This document shows positions 1 to 8,183 of a DNA stretch of 64,000 nucleotides, in pieces. Within the stretch, counting starts at the first letter, position 1; each line of letters opens with the position of its first letter. The position numbers and the translations under genes were made by a program. Source of the DNA: Micromonospora sp. R77 (lineage in GTDB: Bacteria; Actinomycetota; Actinomycetes; Mycobacteriales; Micromonosporaceae); assembly GCF_022747945.1 (NCBI RefSeq), contig NZ_JALDST010000001.1, positions 62,001-126,000 of the forward strand, written 5' to 3'. A model generated the notes under the pieces. The model was not told where the DNA came from. It saw nothing but the letters and a program-made list of their open reading frames with translations, and made no database searches.

Positions 1-877
1 CGCGGCGGCCGATGGCTCTTGGATCGTCGCTACGGGAGGCGGTGATGGCGCTCGTGTATGGAAAGTGTCGGATGCCAGAAAACTGCGGGTGATCCACCAC
101 GATCCCCTCAAGAAGGTGGGCTCCGGCGCTGAGTCGACCCTGAACGCGATCGGCGTCACCGGCGGTTTCCTCGCCACCTTCGGCAACGACGAGAGAATCC
201 GCATCTGGGACCCCTTCGTAGAATCGGACGTGCATGAACTACGCCTAGACGAGAACGAGCGGGCGGGCCGGCGCGTCAAGGCCATCGCATCCGATCCATC
301 GGGGCCCTGGTTAGTGGCCCACGACTCGGAGAACAACCTTCGCGCATGGAATCTTGAGCACCAACAGCAGATTGACGGGAGAATCCTGGACAAGGCCCTT
401 ACATTCAAGATCGGTGCGGACCGGACGGCGGCTCTTGCCGTACGCCAAGGGACACTGCTCATTGGTGAGGCCAACGGGTCAGTCCGCACCTGGGAATTGG
501 AGACCGACTCTGTCCGATGGTCCACGGTGGGTACAGGTCCGGTCACCGCCGTAGAATTTTTGCCGGAACAGGGCATAATCGTCACCTCCAGCAACGCTGC
601 TGCAGTAGTGATCTGGCGGGAAGGCCAGCCGAAGCCTGTTACGGAGCTCGCCACCGACGGTAAGGTGACCGGCCTCGTCGCGACACTCGACTGCCACCAC
701 CTTGTCGTCACCACAGCTCGGGGAAGCATGGAAGTCTTCGCCGTGGAGTCCTGGAGGCGGGTGACCGTAATGCGCATCGACGGTGACCTCACCTGCTGCA
801 CCCGAATTCCCGGCAGCAACCTCATTGCGGTGGGCGGTTTGCGCGGTCTATACATGTTCGAGCTCCGGACGGACTAG
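1..877 (+). CDS. WD40-repeat protein, C-terminal part (5' end outside window)
   Basis: The reading frame is open from base 2 with no start needed, so the gene begins upstream and only about 291 C-terminal residues are seen; stop TAG at 875-877. The residues show WD40 beta-propeller blades: GSWIVATGGGDGARVW at the left edge, then FGNDERIRIWDP, NNLRAWNLE, GSVRTWELE and AAVVIWREG, each ending in the W-D-like strand. In actinomycetes such propellers are often the C-terminal half of NACHT, TIR or kinase-linked proteins, but that part is not visible. Base composition is clearly less G+C-rich than in the following genes (about 53% in a line counted by hand), which hints at horizontal acquisition. 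Family assignment is solid, function unknown. Confidence 0.85.
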   Translation, partial: AAADGSWIVATGGGDGARVWKVSDARKLRVIHHDPLKKVGSGAESTLNAIGVTGGFLATFGNDERIRIWDPFVESDVHELRLDENERAGRRVKAIASDPSGPWLVAHDSENNLRAWNLEHQQQIDGRILDKALTFKIGADRTAALAVRQGTLLIGEANGSVRTWELETDSVRWSTVGTGPVTAVEFLPEQGIIVTSSNAAAVVIWREGQPKPVTELATDGKVTGLVATLDCHHLVVTTARGSMEVFAVESWRRVTVMRIDGDLTCCTRIPGSNLIAVGGLRGLYMFELRTD

Positions 878-923
878 TACATCAAGTAGGTTTTCCGCGC
901 CCCCGGCCGGGTAGCCGCGCCGG

Positions 924-2042
924 ATGAGCAGAGCCGAGGACCGGGGCACCGCCCGCCGGGCGCTGATCGTCATCGGTCTGGTGCTGGTCACCCTGCTCGC
1001 GCTGGCCCTGGTCTGGGCCACCCGACGGGTGCTGATCTGGCTGCTGGTGGCGGTCTTCTTCGCGGTGGCGTTGAAACCGCTGGTGGACCGGGTGGAGCGG
1101 CGCTGGGTGCGCCGTCGCGCGCTGGCCACCCTGCTGGTCTTCCTGGCGGTGTTCGGGCTGCTCGGCGCGCTCGCCGCGGGGATCGTGCTGCCGTTGCTGG
1201 ACGAGGTGGGGCGGTTCGCCGACCGGGCGCCGGAGCTGCTGCGCGAGGCCCGCGCCGGCCGGGGACCGATCGGCGAGGTGCTGCAACGGCTGCAGCTGCG
1301 GCAGTACGCCAACAGCCACTCCCACCAGATCAGGGAGTACGGCGCACAGCTGCGGCAGCCGGCGGTGGGGCTGGTCCGGGGCGTGCTGGAGACCCTCGCC
1401 GGCCTGGTGACGGTGATCGTGCTGGCGTACCTGATGGTGCTGGAGGCCCCGAAGCTCATCGCCGGGACGCTCGCCCTGGTCGGCGACGGCCCGGCGGAGC
1501 GGCTGCGCCGGGTCGGCCGGGACACCTCCCGCACGATCACCGGCTATCTCAGCGGCAACCTGCTGATCAGCGTGATCTGCGGCGGTCTGACCTTCCTGGT
1601 GCTCTTCGTCACCGGCGTGCCGTTCGCGGCGGTGATCGCGCTGCTGGTGGCGATCGCGGACCTGATCCCGCTGGTCGGCGCGACGCTGGGGGCGATCCTC
1701 GCGGCCGGGGCCGGTTTCCTGCACTCGCCGGGCACCGGCGTGGTGGTGCTGGTCTTCTTCGTCGTCTACCAGCAGGTGGAGAACCACCTGCTGCAACCGC
1801 TGATCATGTCCCGCGCGGTCCGGTTGAACCCGCTGACCGTGCTGGTCAGCGTGCTGCTCGCCGCCGAGCTGGCCGGCCTGGTGGGTGCCCTGCTGGCCAT
1901 CCCGGCGGCGGGCGTCGGGCAGATCCTGCTGCGGGAGTTCGCGCCGGCCGGGCTGCGGACCGTGCCCGCACCGGCCAGCGACGACGATTCGGCCGGCGGC
2001 CCGGACCCCGGGGACGGGGACCGGCCGCCGGCCGACGACTGA
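924..2042 (+). CDS. AI-2E family transporter (PF01594 membrane protein)
   Basis: A 372-residue polytopic membrane protein. Two N-terminal helices (about residues 10-55), a further hydrophobic segment, a soluble middle part, then a block of membrane segments (about 150-330) with the AI-2E family pattern of a DLIPLVGATLG loop and VVYQQVENHLLQP. The tail is acidic and proline/glycine-rich. The family includes TqsA-like exporters and sodium/proton antiporters, so the substrate cannot be inferred. The ATG has no good ribosome site; a TAGCCG-like element lies just upstream, so the mRNA may be leaderless. It converges with the flavoprotein gene that follows, with 9 bases between the stops. Confidence 0.85.
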   Translation: MSRAEDRGTARRALIVIGLVLVTLLALALVWATRRVLIWLLVAVFFAVALKPLVDRVERRWVRRRALATLLVFLAVFGLLGALAAGIVLPLLDEVGRFADRAPELLREARAGRGPIGEVLQRLQLRQYANSHSHQIREYGAQLRQPAVGLVRGVLETLAGLVTVIVLAYLMVLEAPKLIAGTLALVGDGPAERLRRVGRDTSRTITGYLSGNLLISVICGGLTFLVLFVTGVPFAAVIALLVAIADLIPLVGATLGAILAAGAGFLHSPGTGVVVLVFFVVYQQVENHLLQPLIMSRAVRLNPLTVLVSVLLAAELAGLVGALLAIPAAGVGQILLREFAPAGLRTVPAPASDDDSAGGPDPGDGDRPPADD

Positions 2043-2051
2043 CCGGCCTGC

Positions 2052-3350
2052 TCAGGCCCGGCGGACCACCTCGGGCGACTCGCTCTCCAGCGGCACGGCG
2101 GTGCCCGGCACCAGGCCGAGCTGCACGGCGGGCCGGGGCAGGGCCGCGTCCAGCACCCAGTCCGCCCCCACCCGGGCCCGGTTCCCCGGCATGGCGAGCA
2201 GGTGATAGCCCCGGGTGACCGCCTTGGCCGGCAGGCCGGCCAGCGACACCTTCAGCGGGTTCGCCGCGGCGTCCTTCCCGCCGAGGTCGACCACCCAGCC
2301 CAGGTCGTGGTGCTTGTACGGCTTCCGGGTGCCCTGCCCGTACGAGGCGGCGATGTTGTGCGCCACGAGCTTGCCCTGCCGCTGCGCGTGCTGCGCGGTC
2401 ATCGCGCAGACCTGGCCGGGGCGGGTGATGTCGGGCACGGCGGAAGCGTCGCCGCAGGCGTACACCTCGGGGAAACCGGGGACGGTCAGGTACTCGTCGA
2501 CCACCAGCCGGCCCTTCTCGGTGCGCAGGCCCAACTCGGCGACGAACGGGTCGGGGCGTACCCCGACGCACCAGACCAGGCTGCAGGTGGGCACGTACTC
2601 ACCGTCGGTCAGCATCACCCCGTCGGGGGTGGCCTCCGAGACGGAGGTGCCCATCCGCACGTCCACGCCGCGCCGGCGCAGCACCCGGTCTGCGGTGGCC
2701 GACATCCGCGGGTCGAGTTCCGGCAGCACCCGGGGCGCCACGTCGAGCAGCATCCAGCGCGGCCGGACGTTCAGGTGCGGGCGCTGCTTGACCAGCCGGT
2801 CGGTGAAGAGCTGGCCGTGCGCGGCCACCTCGGTGCCGGTGTAGCCCGCGCCGACCACCACGAAGGTGGTCCGGGCGCGCTGCTCGGCCGGGTCGTCGGT
2901 CAGCTCGGCCAGCTCGACCTGCCGCACCACGTGGTCGTGCAGGTAGAGCGCCTCGGGCAGGCCCCGGAAGCCGTGCGCGTACTCGGTCACCCCGGGGATC
3001 GGCAGCAGCTTGTTCACGCTGCCGACGGCGAGCACGAGGCGGTCGTACGCCAGCCGGCCCCGGTCGCCCTCCTGCTGCCGGTAGCCGACCCACCGGTTCT
3101 GCAGGTCGACCCGGTCGGCCTCGCCGACCACCACCCGGACGCCGTCGAGGGTGCCCGACAGCGGCACCGAGATGCGGGTCGGCTCCACCACGCCGGCGGC
3201 GACCTCGGGCAGCAGCGGCAGGTAGAGGAAGTAGTCGGTCGAGTTCAGCAGGACGATCTCGGCCCGCTTGCCGGCGAGCCGGCTCAACGTCTTCGCCGCG
3301 TGGTATCCGGCGAACCCGGCCCCCACGATCACCACACGAGGTTTCGTCAT
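2052..3350 (-). CDS. NAD(P)/FAD-dependent oxidoreductase, NDH-2 type
   Basis: About 432 residues, a type II NADH:quinone dehydrogenase-like flavoprotein that would pass electrons from NADH through FAD to a quinone at the membrane without pumping protons. Near the N-terminus is the FAD Rossmann motif VVIVGAGFAGYHAA; a second dinucleotide motif VVGAGYTGTEVAA lies near residue 165, and VYACGDASAVPD is the late FAD-binding motif. I place the start at the ATG at 3350, just before the first Rossmann strand; an in-frame ATG at 3416 would add a 22-residue tail without homology. It is divergent from the M28 peptidase gene, with about 95 bases between the starts. Confidence 0.88.
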   Translation of the reverse strand: MTKPRVVIVGAGFAGYHAAKTLSRLAGKRAEIVLLNSTDYFLYLPLLPEVAAGVVEPTRISVPLSGTLDGVRVVVGEADRVDLQNRWVGYRQQEGDRGRLAYDRLVLAVGSVNKLLPIPGVTEYAHGFRGLPEALYLHDHVVRQVELAELTDDPAEQRARTTFVVVGAGYTGTEVAAHGQLFTDRLVKQRPHLNVRPRWMLLDVAPRVLPELDPRMSATADRVLRRRGVDVRMGTSVSEATPDGVMLTDGEYVPTCSLVWCVGVRPDPFVAELGLRTEKGRLVVDEYLTVPGFPEVYACGDASAVPDITRPGQVCAMTAQHAQRQGKLVAHNIAASYGQGTRKPYKHHDLGWVVDLGGKDAAANPLKVSLAGLPAKAVTRGYHLLAMPGNRARVGADWVLDAALPRPAVQLGLVPGTAVPLESESPEVVRRA

Positions 3351-3445
3351 GCCCGCTGCCGTTCCCGTCGACACGCCCGACAAACGTGCCCGCCGAGCCG
3401 CCGTAGACATGGACAAACGTCACGACATGGGACGAGGATGCGCTG

Positions 3446-4891
3446 ATGGGATCCCACGAGACCGCCGGGGAACGACCCACGAGGTCGACCCGGCGTACCT
3501 TCCTCACCGCGTCCGCGGCGGCCACCGCCGCCACCGTCGCCGCCCCACTGGCCACCCCGGCGGCGGCGCACGAGCCCGGCCCGCCGCCCGGCCCCGGCCG
3601 GCCGGTCCGCCCGCAACCCCCCGGCCGTGCGCTGGCCGCGCTGCTGCGCGAGGTCGACCCCGACCGGATCGAGGCCACCGTCCGCCGGCTGGTCGCCTTC
3701 GGCACCCGGCACACCCTCTCCAGCCAGGACGACCCGCAGCGCGGTATCGGCGCCGCCCGGGACTGGATCCACGCCCGCCTGTCGGAGTACGCCGCCGCGT
3801 CCGGCGGCCGGATGACGGTGGAACTCCAGTCGTACGTCCAGCAGCCGGCCTCGCGGATCCCCACCGCGACCCGGATCACCAACGTGGTGGCGACCCTGCG
3901 CGGCGTCTCCTCCCCCGACCGGGTGTACGTGGTCACCGGCCACTACGACTCCCGGGCCACCGACGTGCTGGACGCGGTGAGCGACGCCCCCGGCGCCGAC
4001 GACGACGCGTCCGGCGTGGCGGTGCTGATGGAGCTGGCCCGGGTGATGGCGACCCGGCCCACCGAGGCCACCGTCGTCTTCGCGGCCGTGGCCGGCGAGG
4101 AGCAGGGCCTGTACGGCTCGACGTACCTGGCCGGGCAGCTCAAGGCGGCCGGCGTCGACGTGCAGGGCATGTTCAGCAACGACATCGTGGGCAGCAGCAC
4201 CGCCGACGACGGCACCCGCGACCCGCGGACCGTCCGGCTCTTCGCCGAGGGGGTGCCGACGGCGGAGACCCCCGCCGAGGCGAGCGTCCGCCAGTCGGTG
4301 GGCGGCGAGAACGACTCCCCGTCCCGGCAGCTCGCCCGGTTCGTCGCCGACGTCGCCGAGAACGGCGCCACCGGGATGCGGGTGCGGGTGATCTACCGCC
4401 GGGACCGCTACCTGCGCGGCAGCGACCACATCTCGTTCCTGCGCCAGGGCTGGCCGGCCGGCCGCTTCACCGAGCCGAACGAGGACTTCGCCCACCAGCA
4501 CCAGGACGTCCGGGTGATCGACGGCGTGCAGTACGGCGACCTGCCGCAGTTCTGCGACTTCGACTACATCACCCGGGTGGCCCGGGTGAACGGCGCCGCG
4601 CTCTGGTCGTTGGCGCAGGCGCCGGGCACCCCGAAGGGGGTCGTCGTGGTCACCACCGACCTCACCAACGACACCACGCTGCGCTGGCAGCGCGGGGACG
4701 AGCCCGACCTGGCCGGCTACGAGGTGCTGTGGCGGGAGACCACGGCCGCCGAATGGCAGCGGGTGATCGCGGTCGGCGACGTCACCGAGGCGACGATCGA
4801 CCTGTCCAAGGACAACGTCTTCTTCGGCGTCCGCGCGGTGGACCGGGACGGGCACCGCAGCCCCGTCGCCTTCCCCCGCCCCGGCAGCTGA
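3446..4891 (+). CDS. Secreted M28-family zinc aminopeptidase with C-terminal fibronectin-like domain
   Basis: 481 residues. The N-terminus has a twin-arginine signal (TRRTFLTASAAATAATVAAP) ending in AxA near residue 40, so folded export is expected. The M28 catalytic core shows VVTGHYDSR, then PGADDDASGVAVLMELAR and AVAGEEQGLYGS, which supply the zinc-ligating His, Asp and Glu and the catalytic Glu-Glu pair; a late zinc ligand lies around RGSDHISFL. The last 80 residues read like a fibronectin type III module (LAGYEVLWRE, FFGVRAVDRDGHRSP). Probably an extracellular amino- or dipeptidase. Start chosen at the ATG before the Tat signal. Confidence 0.88.
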   Translation: MGSHETAGERPTRSTRRTFLTASAAATAATVAAPLATPAAAHEPGPPPGPGRPVRPQPPGRALAALLREVDPDRIEATVRRLVAFGTRHTLSSQDDPQRGIGAARDWIHARLSEYAAASGGRMTVELQSYVQQPASRIPTATRITNVVATLRGVSSPDRVYVVTGHYDSRATDVLDAVSDAPGADDDASGVAVLMELARVMATRPTEATVVFAAVAGEEQGLYGSTYLAGQLKAAGVDVQGMFSNDIVGSSTADDGTRDPRTVRLFAEGVPTAETPAEASVRQSVGGENDSPSRQLARFVADVAENGATGMRVRVIYRRDRYLRGSDHISFLRQGWPAGRFTEPNEDFAHQHQDVRVIDGVQYGDLPQFCDFDYITRVARVNGAALWSLAQAPGTPKGVVVVTTDLTNDTTLRWQRGDEPDLAGYEVLWRETTAAEWQRVIAVGDVTEATIDLSKDNVFFGVRAVDRDGHRSPVAFPRPGS

Positions 4892-4915
4892 GCCGGGTCC
4901 CCGGCGGTCGACGTC

Positions 4916-5443
4916 TCAGTCGGCCGCCGGGGCGGTGACCGCCCAGCGTTCGTGGTCCCGCCACGCCCCGTCGATGAACAGGTAGTCCGGGGAGAACCCC
5001 TCCAGCCGGAAGCCCAGCTTCCGGGCCAGCCGCCGCGACGGCTCGTTGCCCGGCTGGATGTTCGCCTCCAACCGGTGCAGCCCCACCACCTCGAAGGCGT
5101 GCGCCACCACCAGGCCGACGCCGGTCGAGGCGTGGCCGGTGCCGGCGTACGGCCGGAACGCCGCGTAGCCCAGGTAGCCGCCGCGCAGCGCGCCGAGGAC
5201 GATGCCGCTGATCGAGGCGTACCCGGCGATCTCCCCGCTGGCCCGGTCGCAGAACAGGTAGCCGGCGCTGTCCCGGCGGCGGATCTTGCGCAGCCAGGCG
5301 GCGTACGCGGCCGGATCGCCCGGGGCGGTGAGCCACGGGTGGTGCAGGTCCCGGCTGCGCCGGGCGGCGGCGACGAACTCGGCCTCGTCGGCGGGCCGGG
5401 GCCGGCGGATCCCGACCGCGCCCGCGGTACGCAGGTATCTCAC
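4916..5443 (-). CDS. GNAT family N-acetyltransferase (RimJ/RimL-like)
   Basis: About 175 residues with the acetyl-CoA-binding fold: IRRPRPADEAEFVAAARRS at the start, GYASISGIVLGALRGGYLGY, then the acyl-CoA loop region AGTGHASTGVGLVVAHAF and HRLEANIQPGNEPSRRLARKLGF, the classical GNAT motif B. The pattern matches the ribosomal-protein N-acetyltransferase branch, though most such enzymes have other small-molecule or peptide substrates. I prefer the GTG at 5443 because GAGAG lies nine bases upstream; another GTG at 5464 is in frame with no ribosome site. Transcribed alone, convergent with the peptidase gene. Confidence 0.8.
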   Translation of the reverse strand: MRYLRTAGAVGIRRPRPADEAEFVAAARRSRDLHHPWLTAPGDPAAYAAWLRKIRRRDSAGYLFCDRASGEIAGYASISGIVLGALRGGYLGYAAFRPYAGTGHASTGVGLVVAHAFEVVGLHRLEANIQPGNEPSRRLARKLGFRLEGFSPDYLFIDGAWRDHERWAVTAPAAD

Positions 5444-5540
5444 GTCGGCACACTCTCGCCGCACCGACAGCCGCTGTCCAGCCCGACTGAAAGGATCTTG
5501 GTGTCTAACCAGGCCCCGGGGCCCAGGGCCTTCGTCAGCG

Positions 5541-6248
5541 TCAGGAGGGCCAGGGAACCTCGTGGTACGTCACCGACGAGGCGATCGAGATCAGGTACTG
5601 CTGCCCTCGCAGCGGCCCCTCCCACAGGGCGTCGACGTCGACGGGGTGGTCGTCCAGGAAGACCATCGGCCAGTGGCGCTCCACCGGATGTTGGCTGGGC
5701 CTGGAGAAATTCGCCTGTGACCAGCTGACGTAGATCCGTCCGTCGTGACCCGGCGCGTGGTAAGTCCACGTCGGCGGCGACAGGAGCCGCCCGTCCCCGG
5801 GCCTGCCATTGGCCGCGAGGCTGGCCTCCACATCCTGCAGCGTCTCGCCGCTGTCCGTCATCAACCCGGCTTGCTGCGCCGCGGCGTCCAGCTGGCGCAG
5901 CACACCGGACAGCTCTCCCCGCACGGTGAAGTACCTGCCCTCACTCCGGCTGCACCGGAGTCGGTAGGGGTCGTGCGGCCACAGGGGGTCCGTTTCGCCG
6001 GCCAAACAGGTATCGGAGGTCGACGTCGCGACCGGCCGCAGTGCGGGGGTTCGCTCGGCGAAACCATCAAGGATCTCGTCGAGCTGGATGGCTGCCTGTG
6101 AGCTCGCCTGCCTGACGGCGTCAGAGTTGGCCTCACTGGTGGTGTCCTGCGGAGTGGGGGCGTCCGGCCCACACGCGGTCAGGGCGAGTGTCAGGAGGAG
6201 AGCTGCTGCCAGCTTGATCGGGTGCGGAGAAGCCACGGCCATCAGCAT
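5541..6248 (-). CDS. Putative lipoprotein of unknown function
   Basis: About 235 residues. The N-terminus has a lipoprotein signal, with a hydrophobic AAALLLTLALTAC segment whose LTAC lipobox points to acylation of Cys and anchoring outside the membrane. After it comes a Thr/Ser-rich linker and a mature domain with two further Cys (SDTCLAGE and RLRCSR) that could form a disulfide. No family recognised. Two starts are possible, ATG at 6248 and at 6242, neither with a clear ribosome site; the long upstream open frame lacks protein-like character. A small GC hairpin (GGCCCCGGGGCC, 5512-5523) lies just past the stop. Confidence 0.6.
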   Translation of the reverse strand: MLMAVASPHPIKLAAALLLTLALTACGPDAPTPQDTTSEANSDAVRQASSQAAIQLDEILDGFAERTPALRPVATSTSDTCLAGETDPLWPHDPYRLRCSRSEGRYFTVRGELSGVLRQLDAAAQQAGLMTDSGETLQDVEASLAANGRPGDGRLLSPPTWTYHAPGHDGRIYVSWSQANFSRPSQHPVERHWPMVFLDDHPVDVDALWEGPLRGQQYLISIASSVTYHEVPWPS

Positions 6249-6741
6249 GCCGTCTCGACGTGTCGGGGTGCCTGAGCCGGCGTACTCATCCGTCGTGAGC
6301 GCCGGGCTCCTCTCCCGGCCCGGCAGCTCATCGACGTATCCAGACAAATCCTCGCGTTCGCCCGTGCCGCAGGTGTGAACCGTGAAGCCGCGGCCTAGGC
6401 TGGTGGCTCGGACGACAGGAGGTCGATCATGGGGATGGCTCTTCTCGGCACGGTGCTGGTGCTCGCTTCGTCGCGGCGGACCACGGCGTCCTGACCCGAG
6501 CCGGCGGCCCGACCGGCCGCCCGGCCCCACCCGATCCGCGCCGCCCCTGCCGGCGCACCGATCGTCCCCCGGACCTCGCCCCGCTTCGCGAAGCGATCAG
6601 GTGACCCGCCCTCCGCGCGGGTCCTCCGTCATGGCGTGACCACGCCACCACATCGCTTCCGAGGGAGTTCCTCGTGTTTCCGGACCATCCGTCCGGGCGC
6701 CCCGTCGCGCCCGGACGTCACCACCCTGCGCGGTGGTCGGC
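6249..6741. other. 493-base gene-poor region with a promoter-like element and one tiny ORF
   Basis: No convincing protein-length gene. On the plus strand a TAGGCT -10-like element (about 6398-6403) is followed by a strong AGGAGG ribosome site and a 21-codon ORF (6429-6494), then the perfect palindrome CGCTTCGCGAAGCG (6582-6595), before the MFS gene starts at 6742. Longer open frames here are G/C-biased shadows. Confidence 0.5.
6429..6494 (+). CDS. Putative 21-residue leader peptide
   Basis: ATG at 6429 sits six bases after AGGAGG, one of the best ribosome sites in the window, and about 25 bases after a TAGGCT promoter-like element. The product would be MGMALLGTVLVLASSRRTTAS, a short hydrophobic segment followed by basic residues, ending in TGA. 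It lies 250 bases before an MFS exporter. It could be a leader ORF or a small membrane peptide; there is no homology evidence, and the case rests on the initiation signals. Confidence 0.35.
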   Translation: MGMALLGTVLVLASSRRTTAS

Positions 6742-7971
6742 ATGACCACCGACGTCACCCGGGGCCGGCTCGGCCCCGACTTCCTCCGTCTCTGGACCGC
6801 CAGCGCGGTCTCCAACCTCGGTGACGGCGTCACCATGGTGGCCGGGCCCCTCCTGGTCGCCTCGCTCACCCGGGACCCGGCCGCGATCGCCGCGGCGGTG
6901 CTGGCCCAGCAACTGCCCTGGCTGCTCTTCGCGCTGGTCAGCGGCGCACTGGTGGACCGGCTCGACCGCCGTCGACTGATCGTCGGCGTCAACCTGGGCC
7001 GGGGCCTGGTGCTGGCCGCGCTGGCCGTCGCGGTGCTCACCGGGCTGGTCACGGTGCCGCTGATCTGCCTGGCGTTCTTCCTCACCGGCGTCGGGGAGAC
7101 CCTCGCCGACACCGCCGCCGGGGCACTGCTGCCCTCGGTGGTGCCGCCGGAACGGCTGGAGCAGGCCAACAGCCGGCTCTTCGCCACCTTCGTGGTGGGC
7201 AACCAGTTCGCGGCGAAGCCGCTCGGGGCGTACCTCTTCGTGGTCGCCGCCGCGCTGCCGTTCGGCGTCGACGCGGCCAGCTTCGGGCTGGCCGCGCTGC
7301 TGCTGGCGCTGCTGCGCTGGCGTCCGGTGCCGCCGGCGGCGGCGGAGCCGGCCGCCGTCGACCCGCCACGCTCGCTGCGGGCCGACATCGCCGCCGGGGT
7401 ACGCGCCCTGTGGCGGATACCCGTGCTGCGGACCCTCGCCGGCTGCATCGCGGTGATGAACGTGGCGTTCTGCGCGGCGTTCGCCGCGTTCGTGCTCTAC
7501 GCCCGGCAGCGGCTCGGCCTCGCCGAGGTTGGGTACGGCGTGCTGCTCACCGCGTCGGCGTTCGGTGGGCTGGCCGGCACCGGGCTGGCGCCCCGGCTGC
7601 GGGCCCGGTTCGGCACGGCGGCGCTGCTGCGGGCCGGCCTGCTGATCGAGGTCGGACTCCAGGTCGTCCTCGCCACCACCCGGCAGCCCTGGGTGGCGGG
7701 TGCGGCCATGGCCGTCTGGGGGGTGCACGCCATGGTGTGGGGGGTGCTGGTGGTGTCGTTGCGGCAGCGGCTCGTGCCGGACCGGCTGCGCGGCCGGGTG
7801 AACAGCGTCTACTCCCTCGCCGACCTGGGTGGGGCGGCCGTCGGCACGGCGGTCGGCGGTTTGCTGGCCCGGGCGACCGGGAGCATCGTGACGCCGTTCT
7901 GGCTGGCGGCCGCCGCGTTGACCGTGCTCACCGCGCTGGCCTGGCGTCGGCTGTCCGCCGCGGACGGCTGA
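6742..7971 (+). CDS. MFS transporter (EntS/MFS_3-like exporter)
   Basis: About 409 residues with twelve predicted membrane segments. The opening FLRLWTASAVSNLGDGVTMVAGPLL and the loop SGALVDRLDRRRLIVGVN (motif A) are typical of the EntS/TetA(P)-like DHA3 branch of the major facilitator superfamily, which uses the proton gradient to expel small molecules such as antibiotics or siderophores. Substrate unknown. I take ATG 6742 rather than GTG 6733 because GCGGTGG is then correctly spaced. A long GC hairpin (7976-8020) right after the stop should end transcription. Confidence 0.85.
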   Translation: MTTDVTRGRLGPDFLRLWTASAVSNLGDGVTMVAGPLLVASLTRDPAAIAAAVLAQQLPWLLFALVSGALVDRLDRRRLIVGVNLGRGLVLAALAVAVLTGLVTVPLICLAFFLTGVGETLADTAAGALLPSVVPPERLEQANSRLFATFVVGNQFAAKPLGAYLFVVAAALPFGVDAASFGLAALLLALLRWRPVPPAAAEPAAVDPPRSLRADIAAGVRALWRIPVLRTLAGCIAVMNVAFCAAFAAFVLYARQRLGLAEVGYGVLLTASAFGGLAGTGLAPRLRARFGTAALLRAGLLIEVGLQVVLATTRQPWVAGAAMAVWGVHAMVWGVLVVSLRQRLVPDRLRGRVNSVYSLADLGGAAVGTAVGGLLARATGSIVTPFWLAAAALTVLTALAWRRLSAADG

Positions 7972-7975
7972 GCAC

Positions 7976-8020
7976 CGTCGCCGGTGGGGAGGGCTGCTCC
8001 AGCGCTCCCCACCGGCGGCG
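7976..8020 (+). terminator. GC-rich hairpin after the MFS gene
   Basis: Arms 7976-7990 and 8006-8020 pair over 15 bases with one mismatch (CGTCGCCGGTGGGGA with TCCCCACCGGCGGCG). There is no U-tract, as is usual for actinobacterial terminators. Confidence 0.6.
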
Positions 8021-8183
8021 ACCCGGTCGGCGGGCAGCCCACGCGGCGCTGACGGCCCGGGTCACCACCGAACCGCCGTCGGACGGTCGCCTGCGCGTCA
8101 CGTCGGTGTCGCCGTCGCGTCCCCTGCCTCGTTGAGGTTGGTGTCACGCCGGAGCAGCCGGCCGACCAGCCGAGGAGCAGCAG

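Noticed and set aside
6382..6639. 85-codon ORF before the MFS gene
   Set aside because: Arg/Pro-rich, no ribosome site, no membrane or domain pattern; typical G/C shadow.
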